Source of the DNA: Bacillota bacterium
GTDB taxonomy: Bacteria; Bacillota; Clostridia; Christensenellales; Aristaeellaceae
NCBI GenBank assembly: GCA_023395615.1
Contig: JAEWYP010000070.1
Span: 1 to 49,583 of the forward strand
DNA length: 49,583 nt
Direction: 5' to 3'
The translations under genes were made by a program, and so were the position numbers. Positions 34,682-42,976 of this stretch are shown one piece after another; position 1 is the first letter of the stretch; each line of letters starts with the position of its first letter. A model generated the notes under the pieces. That model saw nothing but the letters and a program-made list of their open reading frames with translations. It ran no database searches and was not told the DNA's origin.

Positions 34682-36525
34682 TGAAGAGAGGCAAACGCCT
34701 GCTGATCCTGCTTGTGATCGTAGCCGTATTCGGCGTGGGCGCTTATCTGCTCAACCTGAACGCCAAGCAGCAGGAAGCTGCGAAAACCGCGTCAACAGAA
34801 GCAGCAAAAACCACACTGATCAATGCGACGGAGGATCAAGCCGAAAAGCTATCCTTTACACACGAAGGGCAAGCCATAGATTTGGCCAAGGAGAATGGAG
34901 CATGGGTGTATGAACCCCGTGAAAGTTTTGCGCTAAACACCTCCAAGGTAACGGAGTTGTTTACGGGCCTTAAGGATGTGGAATCCGTACGTACCGTAGA
35001 AAACGCAAGCACGGATTCGTCTGAATATGGTTTGAAAGAGCCGGCAGTGGCGATTACGGTCACCAATACCGACGGAACCACCCAGAAAATCTCCATTGGC
35101 GATAAGAACTCCGTAACGGGCAACTATTACGTGGCTGTAGACGGAAAACCCGGGGTTTACACCATCTCCGAGGACCTTTACAACACCTTCAACGTAGGAC
35201 TGATGGACCTGCTGACTCCGGAAAGTTATCCCACGATTGAAGCGGACAGCGTAACCGGACTGGAATGGAGCAACGGAAACGAAACGACTTTACTGACCCA
35301 CAAACCGGATGGCGACCCCGGCGCTTACTCCTCCAACTTCAAGTGGTTTGAAAACGGAGCAGACGGGAAAACGCTGACGCCTGTAAACGCCGACGCCGTG
35401 GATACTTTCCTGAAAGCGGCCACAGGCATTACGTACGACAGCACCGTATCGGATAACAAGGATGATCTGGCGACCTATGGGTTGGATCAGCCAAGCTTGA
35501 GCGTGACGCTGCATTACACCGAGAACGTTCCGCAATCGAAAGCGGCAGACGCGCTGGCGGAGGAAGCCGCCTCGGCAACGGCAACCCCGGAGGCGACCGT
35601 ATCGGCAACGCCTGCGGCAACCACCTCGCCTGCGGTAACAAGCGCCGCAGAGAGCACGGCTACGCCCACATCCACGCTGACGGCTACGCCTTCGGCGACG
35701 GTAACGGCTACCGTAACAGCCGCACCCACGGCGACAACGATAGCTGCGGCAACAACGGTACCTGCGGAAACAATAGCGCCGACGGCAACTGCTACATCTG
35801 CGATCTCTGGCGGGCTTGATAACGCGATGGCGGAAGACGCGAGCGCTGTGCCCACGGAAACGCCGACCGCCGCGCCGACGGCTACGCCGGAACCGACGAT
35901 TGCAATTCAGCGCTCCATCACCCTGTGGTTTGGAAAAGCAGATGAAAACGGTAAGGTGTACATGACGCACAGCAAGACCGACCGTGTCTTTCTGGTAAGC
36001 GCCGATACCCTGACCGCACTGCAGAAGCTGACCGCTTCCGACCTGCGCAACAACATCCCCGCGAATATTGCGCGTGCTGACCTGACCGGGATGGTGGCGA
36101 CGGCTAACGGCGTTACCAAAACGGTGAGCGCGTCCAACCAAACCAGCACATCCAAGGATGGAGACGTAACCACAACCGTCGTATACCAGATTGACGGCAA
36201 AGAACTGAAGTCTACTCTGTTCAGCATGTTCATTAATGACCTGAACGAGATCAAGGCGGAGGGATATACCGACAAGCCGGTTGCGGACGGCGCGTCGCCG
36301 CTGCTGACCGCAAAGCTGACCCAAAACCGCACCGGATTTGAAACCGTCGACGTAGCGTTCTACACTTACGACGAGAATTTCGATCAGGCGCTGGTGAACG
36401 GGGATACGACCATGCTGGTGAACAAACGCGACGTGGAACAGCTGATTACGTACTTTGACGGTCTGGTAGCCACGGAGGCTACGCCAACGCCGGAAGTTAC
36501 CGCGACGCCGACGCCGGCCCAATAA
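34681..36525 (+). CDS. DUF4340 protein with a Thr/Ala/Pro-rich insertion
   Basis: A 614-residue protein with an N-terminal membrane anchor (KRLLILLVIVAVFGVGAYLL) and outer DUF4340 repeats: ESVRTVENASTDSSEYGLKE (about 100-120) and again KDDLATYGLDQPSLSVTLHY. Around residues 290-410 a long low-complexity block rich in Thr, Ala, Pro and Ser interrupts the fold, with motifs such as TATPSATVTAT. The C-terminus again ends in TPTPEVTATPTPAQ. DUF4340 proteins accompany GldG-type exporters and their function is unknown. The insert looks like a wall-spanning linker. Start ATG 34681 overlaps the previous stop by one base. A terminator at 36600-36630 ends the operon. Confidence 0.85.
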   Translation: MKRGKRLLILLVIVAVFGVGAYLLNLNAKQQEAAKTASTEAAKTTLINATEDQAEKLSFTHEGQAIDLAKENGAWVYEPRESFALNTSKVTELFTGLKDVESVRTVENASTDSSEYGLKEPAVAITVTNTDGTTQKISIGDKNSVTGNYYVAVDGKPGVYTISEDLYNTFNVGLMDLLTPESYPTIEADSVTGLEWSNGNETTLLTHKPDGDPGAYSSNFKWFENGADGKTLTPVNADAVDTFLKAATGITYDSTVSDNKDDLATYGLDQPSLSVTLHYTENVPQSKAADALAEEAASATATPEATVSATPAATTSPAVTSAAESTATPTSTLTATPSATVTATVTAAPTATTIAAATTVPAETIAPTATATSAISGGLDNAMAEDASAVPTETPTAAPTATPEPTIAIQRSITLWFGKADENGKVYMTHSKTDRVFLVSADTLTALQKLTASDLRNNIPANIARADLTGMVATANGVTKTVSASNQTSTSKDGDVTTTVVYQIDGKELKSTLFSMFINDLNEIKAEGYTDKPVADGASPLLTAKLTQNRTGFETVDVAFYTYDENFDQALVNGDTTMLVNKRDVEQLITYFDGLVATEATPTPEVTATPTPAQ

Positions 36526-36599
36526 CCCGAAACGGTCGGACGCTGAAGAACAGTCTTCCTTTTGCGGGTGAACACCGCGTACCGATCGTTCCTCCTCCT

Positions 36600-36630
36600 G
36601 CCCCGCGCATTTTTCGCGCGGGGCATTTGT
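36600..36630 (+). terminator. Terminator of the Gld-like operon
   Basis: A perfect 9-bp GC-rich stem (36600-36608 with 36616-36624) and 7-base loop, then ATTTGTG, 75 bases after the stop. Confidence 0.8.
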
Positions 36631-36717
36631 GTATGGACATTGGACAGAACCTGATGACAGCCATGGGAAAATAGCTCGGTTTGTGTTATGCTGTATTCGA
36701 TTGGGAGGTCTTGTCAA

Positions 36718-37938
36718 ATGATAAAATGGATTTGCAGGGCGTATCAGCAGATTATGCGGGCCGCGGAAGCCTTTCTGCCATGGCGGGAGCCTCTCCTGCT
36801 GGAGGGAGAAGGCAGCGTATTGCGTTTGCCGGAAAGGTTGCTGGCGGACGGTGTGCGTAAACCGCTGCTGGTCACTGGCCCTACCCTGCACCGGTTAGGC
36901 GCGGTGGACGGTCTTTGTGCGGCCTTGGAACGTGCTGGGATTACGCCGATCCTTTTCGACCGGGTCGATAACGACCCGACAATCGCGAATGTGGAGGATG
37001 CTTACGCCTGTTATCGGGAGAACGGTTGCGACGGAATCATCGCTTTCGGCGGCGGGTCGCCCATGGACTGTGCCAAGGTTTGCGGTGCAAGGGTAGCAAA
37101 GCCAAACCGTACCGTGCAACAGCTGAAAGGCATGTTAAAAGTACGGCGTTCCCTGCCGCCGCTATATGCGGTGCCTACCACGGCGGGAACAGGGAGCGAA
37201 GTAACGATTGCCGCTGTGGTGACCGATGAACACCATCGAAAGTTTGCGGTAGGAGACCTGTCGCTGATCCCCCGTGTGGCAGTGCTGGACCCAACCCTTA
37301 CAGTGGGTATGCCGCCACGCGTAACCGCGGCCTCCGGCATGGACGCGTTGAGCCATGCGGTGGAAGCGTATATCGGCCACAGTAATACGAAGACCACCAG
37401 TGAGAACGCAATGCAGGCAGCCCGGCTGATCTTTGACAATCTGGAAACCGCATACCGTGACGGCGCTAATATGAGCGCGCGGAAAGCAATGCAGAAAGCG
37501 GCTTATCAGGCGGGTCTGGCGTTTACACGGGCGAACGTGGGATACGTGCATGCGGTGGCGCACGCAATCGGCGGCCGATATGGCATCGCGCATGGAGCGG
37601 CCTGCGCGGCCGCCATGCCGCCTGTGCTGCGGGCTTATGGGCGCTTCGCGTGGAAACCGCTTGCGCTACTGGCGGACGCGATGGGGATTACAGACGAAAA
37701 TGATTCGACGGAGCAAAAGGCGGATCGTATGATCCGCTCGATCGAAGGTATGAACGCGCGGCTTGGTTTGCCGCTTCATTATCCGCAAATCGCGCGGAAG
37801 GACATTCCGGTATTGGCCGCACAGGCCGCAAAAGAAGGCAATCTGTTTTATCCCGCCCCCAAAATACTGGATCGGTCCGAATTGGCGACAATCCTCGAAG
37901 AATTGTCCGGAAGCGATGAGAACGCGAAAAATTGCTAA
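36718..37938 (+). CDS. Iron-containing alcohol dehydrogenase
   Basis: A 406-residue group III alcohol dehydrogenase. NAD-binding motif GGGSPMDCAK and TTAGTGSEVT are followed by the metal-ligand helix GMDALSHAVEAYIGH and the HAVAHAIGGRYGIAHGAACAA segment. Substrate unknown; such enzymes reduce or oxidise short alcohols, diols or lactaldehyde. A short N-terminal region (IKWICRAYQQIMRAAEAFLP) precedes the fold. Start 36718 is fixed by GGGAGG nine bases upstream; an earlier frame from 36688 lacks a site. It is transcribed alone and ends at a hairpin 42 bases downstream. Confidence 0.92.
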   Translation: MIKWICRAYQQIMRAAEAFLPWREPLLLEGEGSVLRLPERLLADGVRKPLLVTGPTLHRLGAVDGLCAALERAGITPILFDRVDNDPTIANVEDAYACYRENGCDGIIAFGGGSPMDCAKVCGARVAKPNRTVQQLKGMLKVRRSLPPLYAVPTTAGTGSEVTIAAVVTDEHHRKFAVGDLSLIPRVAVLDPTLTVGMPPRVTAASGMDALSHAVEAYIGHSNTKTTSENAMQAARLIFDNLETAYRDGANMSARKAMQKAAYQAGLAFTRANVGYVHAVAHAIGGRYGIAHGAACAAAMPPVLRAYGRFAWKPLALLADAMGITDENDSTEQKADRMIRSIEGMNARLGLPLHYPQIARKDIPVLAAQAAKEGNLFYPAPKILDRSELATILEELSGSDENAKNC

Positions 37939-37979
37939 ACCGCTGTCGGTAATAACCAGCAAAATCCGTTATGAACAGC

Positions 37980-38022
37980 AAACAGCCCGAAACCGTAACA
38001 GGACGGCTTCGGGCTGTTTATA
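37980..38022 (+). terminator. Terminator of the alcohol dehydrogenase gene
   Basis: A 17-bp stem (37980-37996 with 38003-38019, one mismatch) and 6-base loop, followed by ATAACAG. It may also serve the convergent HAD gene. Confidence 0.75.
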
Positions 38023-38072
38023 ACAGGCGGGGTTGGGCGTATGGCTATCCTGCCATTTATGCCGAAATCGCG

Positions 38073-38756
38073 TCAGGGAAGCAGGTCCCAGAAGGTACTC
38101 AAATCCTCACAATAGATCGGATATCGCGTTGAGTTGGGCTTGCGAACCAGAACGGCTTTCAAGCCGGCGTTCAGCGCGCCTACAACATCCGCCGAATATG
38201 TGTCGCCGATCATCACGACGTCCTTCGCATCATCCAGCCCGGCCAGCGCCGCCTGAAAAATATGCGGGTTCGGTTTCTCATATCCGACAGCGGCGGAGGT
38301 GATGATACGAGTAAAGTGTGGTGTCAGTGTCAGTGCGTCCGCCAGCAGGGGCAGTTCCGGAACATGGTTGGAAACGATCAGGCTGCGATAACCGCGCCTT
38401 TCGGCTTCCGCCAGACAGGGGAAAACATCTTCGTACACATGCCACATCTCAGGGTCCAGAAAGCGATTGCGCACCTGCCCGGCAATCTGATTCGCATCAT
38501 GCTGCGGCAAACCCAGCTGTACCAGTACGCCGGACAGATGATGGGTCATATGCGTCCACCAGGGCACCCCTTTGAAAAATTCGGTATGGCTTAACTCCGG
38601 AGACTGCCAGGGAAAACCTGTGGCGAGCAGGGGATGAATCTGCTCGATGGGTATGGCAGGATATCCGTTTTCCTGAAGCAGATCAAAAAGAGTTTGGCTC
38701 CACATTCCATCGCGGTACGCTAAAGTGTTGTCAAAGTCCCACAACAGTGTCTTCAT
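38073..38756 (-). CDS. HAD superfamily hydrolase
   Basis: A 227-residue HAD phosphatase with motif I DFDNTLAYRDG (residues 7-17, nucleophile D7 and D9), motif II IVSNHVPE, the lysine in VGYEKPNPHIF, and motif IV MIGDTYSADVVGA. The cap between residues 17 and 95 is helical, with two tryptophan-rich stretches (FPWQSPE, VPWWTHM). Substrate unknown. The gene follows ygiQ on the same strand with a 23-base gap and probably shares its transcript. Its start has AGGGAGGGTAAC upstream. Confidence 0.88.
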   Translation of the reverse strand: MKTLLWDFDNTLAYRDGMWSQTLFDLLQENGYPAIPIEQIHPLLATGFPWQSPELSHTEFFKGVPWWTHMTHHLSGVLVQLGLPQHDANQIAGQVRNRFLDPEMWHVYEDVFPCLAEAERRGYRSLIVSNHVPELPLLADALTLTPHFTRIITSAAVGYEKPNPHIFQAALAGLDDAKDVVMIGDTYSADVVGALNAGLKAVLVRKPNSTRYPIYCEDLSTFWDLLP

Positions 38757-38779
38757 GTTACCCTCCCTTCGGAGACATG

Positions 38780-40942
38780 TCAGCGCTTACCCCGGCTTCC
38801 GTTGCCGCCGGGAGCGCGCGCCGGCGTGGTCTGCGTACGCCGGTTTCCGGACGAAAAACCCTGCGGCGCGGAAGTACGGGGCTCTGCGTAGCGACGGTCA
38901 CTGCCCGCGGCGGAGCGGGCGGTTCCGGTACGCTTTGTGGAGCGCTTGCCGGAGGCGAGATGATCCCGGCCGCGCGCATCCCGATCGTCCCGCTTTTCTG
39001 CACGGACATAACCACCGGGGCTGACAGCTGAGGAGGATTCGGTACGGGAACGGGTTCCGTGTGAGCCGGGGACACTCTTCTTTCCGGCCCGTGCTGGTGC
39101 GGGCCGCGGGTCTGCACCCCGCACGCCCGACGACCGGTAAGGGGTATCATAACGGGGATCACGCGGCGGCACCAGACAGTCGCGCCCAAAACCGATCAGG
39201 TCTTCCCGGCCTGCCAGACGAAGCGCTTCACGGATCAGGTCGCGGTTTTTGGGGTTGCGCCACTGCATCAGGGCCCGCTGCATGGCCTTTTCGTGCATGG
39301 TTTTGGGCACGTACACCGGCTGCATGGTGCGCGGGTCCAACCCGGTATAGTACATGCAGGTGCTTAACGTGCCGGGCGTCGGATAAAAATCCTGCACCTG
39401 TTCAGGCTGGTGACCGGTATCCCGCAGATATTCCGCAAGCAGCACCGCATCTTTTAAGGTGCAACCGGGATGACTGCTCATCAGATAGGGCACCAGATAC
39501 TGTTTCAGCCCCAGCTTTGCATTCAGGGCGGTGTACTTTTGCACGAAAGCGTCGTACACCTCCCGCCGGGGTTTGCCCATTTTATCCAGTACCGCCGGGC
39601 TGATGTGCTCCGGGGCGACTTTCAACTGCCCGCTGATATGGTGCTCGCACAGCTCCCGAAAAAAGGTCGGGTCCTTATCCGCCATCAGATAATCAAACCG
39701 GATACCGGAACGGATAAAAACCTTTTTCACCCGGGGCAGCGCGCGAACGCGGCGCAGAATCTGCACCAGTTCTTTGTGGCTTACCCGCAGGTTTTTACAT
39801 GGGGTGGGGTAGAGGCACTGGCGATTTTTACAGCATCCTTTGGTAAGTTGTTTATCACACGCCGGCTCCCGGAAGTTGGCGGTGGGGCCGCCGATATCGT
39901 GAATGTATCCCTTAAAATCGGGCATTTCGGTAATCTGCTTTGCTTCAGCAACGATGGAATCCCCACTTCGCGAGGTGACGACACGCCCCTGATGGAAGGT
40001 GAGCGCGCAGAAATTGCATGCACCGAAACAGCCGCGAACGGCAGATACGGAAAAACGAACCTCTTCCAGCGCCGGCACACCGCCCAATGGGGCATAAACC
40101 GGATGCGCAGTGCGCTCGTAAGGCAGTGCGTACACAGCGTCCAGTTCTTCCCGACTCAGGGGCATCGCGGGTGGGTTTTGCACCAGAAAACGCTGCGTGT
40201 CCTGGGGCTGACAAAGGGTTCGTCCACGAACTGCGTCCTGCTCCTCATACTCCAGTAGAAAAGCGCGCGCGTAAGCGGCCTTGTCTGATACTACGTCCGC
40301 GTGGGAGGGCAACATCACGGCGTCCGCTGGCGGTTGTTTGGCCATATAACAACAACCGTTCAGCGTGGGCAGTTCTTCCTGCGGCATACCGCGCTTTACC
40401 CAATCTGCGCAGGCCAGCATGATCCGTTCGCCCATACCGTATACCAGCAGGGTCGCGGCGCTGTCTACCAGCACGCTCCTGCGAACCTTATCATCCCAGT
40501 AATCATAATGAGAGAATCGACGCAGCGATGCTTCGATCCCGCCGATGATTACCGGCACGCCCGGATAGGCGCGGTGGATCAGGTTCGCATATACCGTAAC
40601 GGCACGGTCCGGACGCAATCCCGCCTGACCGCCGGGAGCGTAAACATCCTCGTGACGGCGTTTCTTCGCGACGGTATAGTGGTTCACCATGCTGTCGATT
40701 ACGCCGGAGGTGATTAAGAAGCCCAGCTTCGGTTTGCCAAAGCACTGAAAATCCCTATCGGTATGAAACTCCGGAAGGCAGAGCATGGCGATATGATACC
40801 CGGCGTGCTCCAATACGCGGCTGATGATGGCATGGCCGAAAGACGGGTGATCCACATAGGCTTCGCCTACAACAAACACAAAATCCGGCGCATCCCAGCC
40901 CTGTTGCAGACACTCCTCGCGCGTAATCGGTAAAAAGGCCAT
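38780..40942 (-). CDS. YgiQ family radical SAM protein with a basic tail
   Basis: A 720-residue protein. Residues 1-600 are YgiQ: N-terminal domain with PKLGFLITSGVIDSMVNHYT, GIEASLRRFSHYDYW, then the radical SAM cluster C305-x3-C309-x2-C312 and a further Cys-rich segment (C362, C370, C371, C376 and C382). The reaction of YgiQ is not established. Residues about 605-720 form an unusual disordered extension, dense in Arg, Gly, Ser and Pro with almost no hydrophobic residues; such RG-rich tails often bind RNA, which is inference. ATG 40942 follows a GGGAGGG site. A good promoter lies at 40973-41001. Confidence 0.92.
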   Translation of the reverse strand: MAFLPITREECLQQGWDAPDFVFVVGEAYVDHPSFGHAIISRVLEHAGYHIAMLCLPEFHTDRDFQCFGKPKLGFLITSGVIDSMVNHYTVAKKRRHEDVYAPGGQAGLRPDRAVTVYANLIHRAYPGVPVIIGGIEASLRRFSHYDYWDDKVRRSVLVDSAATLLVYGMGERIMLACADWVKRGMPQEELPTLNGCCYMAKQPPADAVMLPSHADVVSDKAAYARAFLLEYEEQDAVRGRTLCQPQDTQRFLVQNPPAMPLSREELDAVYALPYERTAHPVYAPLGGVPALEEVRFSVSAVRGCFGACNFCALTFHQGRVVTSRSGDSIVAEAKQITEMPDFKGYIHDIGGPTANFREPACDKQLTKGCCKNRQCLYPTPCKNLRVSHKELVQILRRVRALPRVKKVFIRSGIRFDYLMADKDPTFFRELCEHHISGQLKVAPEHISPAVLDKMGKPRREVYDAFVQKYTALNAKLGLKQYLVPYLMSSHPGCTLKDAVLLAEYLRDTGHQPEQVQDFYPTPGTLSTCMYYTGLDPRTMQPVYVPKTMHEKAMQRALMQWRNPKNRDLIREALRLAGREDLIGFGRDCLVPPRDPRYDTPYRSSGVRGADPRPAPARAGKKSVPGSHGTRSRTESSSAVSPGGYVRAEKRDDRDARGRDHLASGKRSTKRTGTARSAAGSDRRYAEPRTSAPQGFSSGNRRTQTTPARAPGGNGSRGKR

Positions 40943-40972
40943 TGCGAACCCTCCCTATTGCTGAACATCGAA

Positions 40973-41001
40973 AGTATACAGGGAAACGGCGCAAAGTACA
41001 A
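40973..41001 (-). promoter_or_regulatory. Promoter of ygiQ inside an inverted repeat
   Basis: On the reverse strand TTGTAC (40996-41001) and TATACT (40973-40978), 17 bases apart. The -35 box lies between arms of an inverted repeat (40981-40991 and 41004-41013), so a hairpin or a bound protein may influence it. Confidence 0.75.
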
Positions 41002-41019
41002 GCCGCCGTTCCCGGACAA

Positions 41020-41209
41020 TGAGAAACCCGCGGCTTATCACCGCGGGTGCAGTTTGCTTACAAAGGCCCATCTGTGTTGTCAGCTACGGGATGGCAGGGG
41101 CCATCACTTACAGACGGTAAGCCCAACCCCTTGTCACCCTTGCTTCCTGGCATCTGAACCTTTTTGAACAAACTGCTCTTGAGGCAAAAACAAGGTTGTC
41201 AGCGATCTG
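41020..41209 (-). ncRNA. Candidate structured RNA, 6S-like architecture
   Basis: The 160 bases between the two repeats contain no plausible gene but fold into a long rod. Closing pairs are GCAGTTTG/CAAACTGC (41051-41058 with 41168-41175), then AAAGG/CCTTT. A large two-sided bubble of about 20 bases on each side follows, then an inner stem of GGG, GGGG and CTTAC blocks paired with their complements in mirrored order, separated by small internal loops, ending in a hairpin at about 41107-41121. A closing stem, a central bubble and an apical rod of about 190 bases is the 6S RNA layout, but I cannot show sequence homology. The reverse strand is preferred because of the terminator. No clear promoter is seen. 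Confidence 0.45.
41025..41049. repeat. 25-bp direct repeat, first copy (hairpin)
   Basis: Identical over 25 bases to 41210-41234. Each copy is a hairpin with a 7-bp stem CCCGCGG/CCGCGGG and loop CTTATCA. On the reverse strand this copy is followed by TTTCTCATT, giving it the look of a terminator for the RNA that lies between the copies. Confidence 0.85.
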
Positions 41210-41234
41210 AACCCGCGGCTTATCACCGCGGGTG
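41210..41234. repeat. 25-bp direct repeat, second copy (hairpin)
   Basis: Identical to 41025-41049. On the reverse strand it sits 19 bases after the stop of the secreted Ig-like protein gene and could be that gene's terminator. Confidence 0.85.
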
Positions 41235-41253
41235 AAGGGTGTTTAGCTTTGGT

Positions 41254-42810
41254 TCACAGGGCGCTGATCTGCAACAGTTCGAACGTGGGATAAGAACCTT
41301 CTTTGCTGGAAGCGCCGGAAGCGTCCCCGGTCGTATCTTTATCGTCGCCCGGAAGGGACATACCCGCGCAGGTGCCGTACATCATCACATGATCGTCCGG
41401 CACAACAGTCGGTTCACTGTCGGTTACGGCAAGGATGATGTTATCATATCCAGTCGCCTTTTTGGAAAGCGCCAGTTTGAGAATCCACTCGCTGCCGGAT
41501 TGGGCGATGGAAACGACGTAACACTTATAGCCCATCACGCGCCCGTCGTACCCTTCGATTTTACTGACCAGATTATTATAGGCAGGTTTGATCGCTTGGC
41601 TTTTCAGCGTGGAGAGCATATCGCTGTCGGACCATTGCCGGGAGAAGTTATAGCTGACCCGACGATCCGCCAGCCCTTCCTTGCTGAAAGCGAGCACGAG
41701 CGTGTAAGCGCCTTCTTTGGAAGTATCCAGATCAATCTTAAACTTGCCTTCTCCGTTCACTTTCTTCTTATCGACAAGTTCATCGTTGATGAATACCTGA
41801 ATCAGCGCGCCAGGCGTTGATTCACCAAGCACCGTAAACTCGTCGCTTGTAACATTGGCGGGAATATCCGTGTTAACGCTTACAGCCAGCAATGTGCGCT
41901 GATAGGTAACGGGATAAGCCAGTTCCATCACGTCCACACCCTGATAATCTGCGGTAACGGTGACCATAAAGACGCCTTCCTTGGGTAAGGTGATAGGCAT
42001 CTTGAAATTACCGGATTTTCCAACTTCCAGATTGGTAACCACCGGCGTCGGGTTGCTAAGCCCCATGACGACGGCTGTAAACTGCACGCCTTCCGCCGCA
42101 GTGCCGGCGAATGTGAAAGATGCTTTATTGGTTTCCTTGGGGGGCGTATCGGTAATGTTGATCTTTGCGCTGGCTGCCGGAGGCAGGGGCTGTACGGTAA
42201 CAAACTTAAAAGTATCCCAAATCTTATTCAAATTAGTGTTATCTTTATTGGTGATACTCCGATTATATACCTTCAGATCAAAAGTAATTTCGTACCCATT
42301 CCGAATGGTGCGGCGCATCATACCGCGATGGTCCACCTGACCGTTTTGAGAATAGACGTAACGAAGGATCAGGAAACGTCCGCTGGGTGTGTTCTTCCAG
42401 TCGGAACTGGAAAAATCGTAGCCATCGCTTAAAAAATCGTTGTCGGGATAATGGCTGAGACGATACTTGGCACGCATTGAGGTGCTCTGTTCGTTAATAT
42501 CAAAAATATTCGCGGCATCGTTGTTCTGGGTGGCAGTCAGCTCTATACATACGTCGCCTTCGCTGGTCCAGCACTGTAACAGTACGCCCCGTTTGAGCAT
42601 GTCGTTGGCGGCTTCTTCGGAAGTCGTTCCGCGGCCCTGCAGCCAATCCGCAAAATCTGCGGTGTTGTCCGGGGTAATGACGACGTAGGTATCCGGTATT
42701 TCAACGGATGCGTACAATTTATCCAATACGATGCTCTGCGCGGAAGCGGGCAGGGCAAAAAGCAGCACCAGCGCCAGCGTCAGCAGGGAACCGTAAATCC
42801 ATTTACGCAT
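41254..42810 (-). CDS. Secreted protein with Ig-like repeats, unknown function
   Basis: A 518-residue exported protein. A signal peptide (residues 1-26: MRKWIYG, hydrophobic core, PASAQS) is followed by a mixed domain to about residue 215, then two or three bacterial Ig-like beta domains (about 225-305 and 310-395). In these, KASFTFAGTAAEG and SDEFTVLGESTPGALIQVF are clear equivalents. A C-terminal region of about 120 residues follows. There is no LPXTG or membrane anchor. The N-terminal domain may relate to other Clostridia exoproteins but I do not recognise it. ATG 42810 is the start with signal peptide; an earlier frame from 42849 adds 13 charged residues. The second 25-bp hairpin ends it. 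Confidence 0.75.
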   Translation of the reverse strand: MRKWIYGSLLTLALVLLFALPASAQSIVLDKLYASVEIPDTYVVITPDNTADFADWLQGRGTTSEEAANDMLKRGVLLQCWTSEGDVCIELTATQNNDAANIFDINEQSTSMRAKYRLSHYPDNDFLSDGYDFSSSDWKNTPSGRFLILRYVYSQNGQVDHRGMMRRTIRNGYEITFDLKVYNRSITNKDNTNLNKIWDTFKFVTVQPLPPAASAKINITDTPPKETNKASFTFAGTAAEGVQFTAVVMGLSNPTPVVTNLEVGKSGNFKMPITLPKEGVFMVTVTADYQGVDVMELAYPVTYQRTLLAVSVNTDIPANVTSDEFTVLGESTPGALIQVFINDELVDKKKVNGEGKFKIDLDTSKEGAYTLVLAFSKEGLADRRVSYNFSRQWSDSDMLSTLKSQAIKPAYNNLVSKIEGYDGRVMGYKCYVVSIAQSGSEWILKLALSKKATGYDNIILAVTDSEPTVVPDDHVMMYGTCAGMSLPGDDKDTTGDASGASSKEGSYPTFELLQISAL

Positions 42811-42947
42811 CTTTGCACCATCCTTCGGCTCAATTGATCGAATCGACAAAAACAGCCCACAGCCTCCTGTTATTGTAGCATATTACCGGGGAAACGCGCA
42901 AGGCGCGGCTGTAACAAATACCGGACAGGGGGAAACGGGATGGAAGC

Positions 42948-42976
42948 TTGCCCGCGTTGTCCGCCTGTGATATGCT
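42948..42976 (+). promoter_or_regulatory. Promoter of the Cys-rich protein gene
   Basis: TTGCCC (42948-42953), 17-base spacer, TATGCT (42971-42976). The -10 box contains the first in-frame ATG of the gene (42972), so transcripts from here would begin after that codon. Confidence 0.5.

Noticed and set aside
31368..36525. Gliding motility system
   Set aside because: Only the GldA/F/G-like transporter part is present; none of the adhesion or motor genes are seen, and such sets occur in non-gliding Clostridia.
35290..36891. Long reverse-strand frame of about 530 codons opposite the DUF4340 gene
   Set aside because: Its product is an Arg/Gly-rich low-complexity sequence made by reading the Thr/Ala-rich repeats of the real gene backwards. 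It has no ribosome site and no family resemblance.
41020..41234. Riboswitch controlling ygiQ, or an SRP or cobalamin-type RNA
   Set aside because: ygiQ has its own promoter downstream of the hairpin, so the RNA would not be in its leader. The conserved SRP loop and cobalamin box sequences are not visible.
41025..41234. CRISPR-like array
   Set aside because: There are only two repeats, they are palindromic hairpins 160 bases apart, and no cas genes are present.
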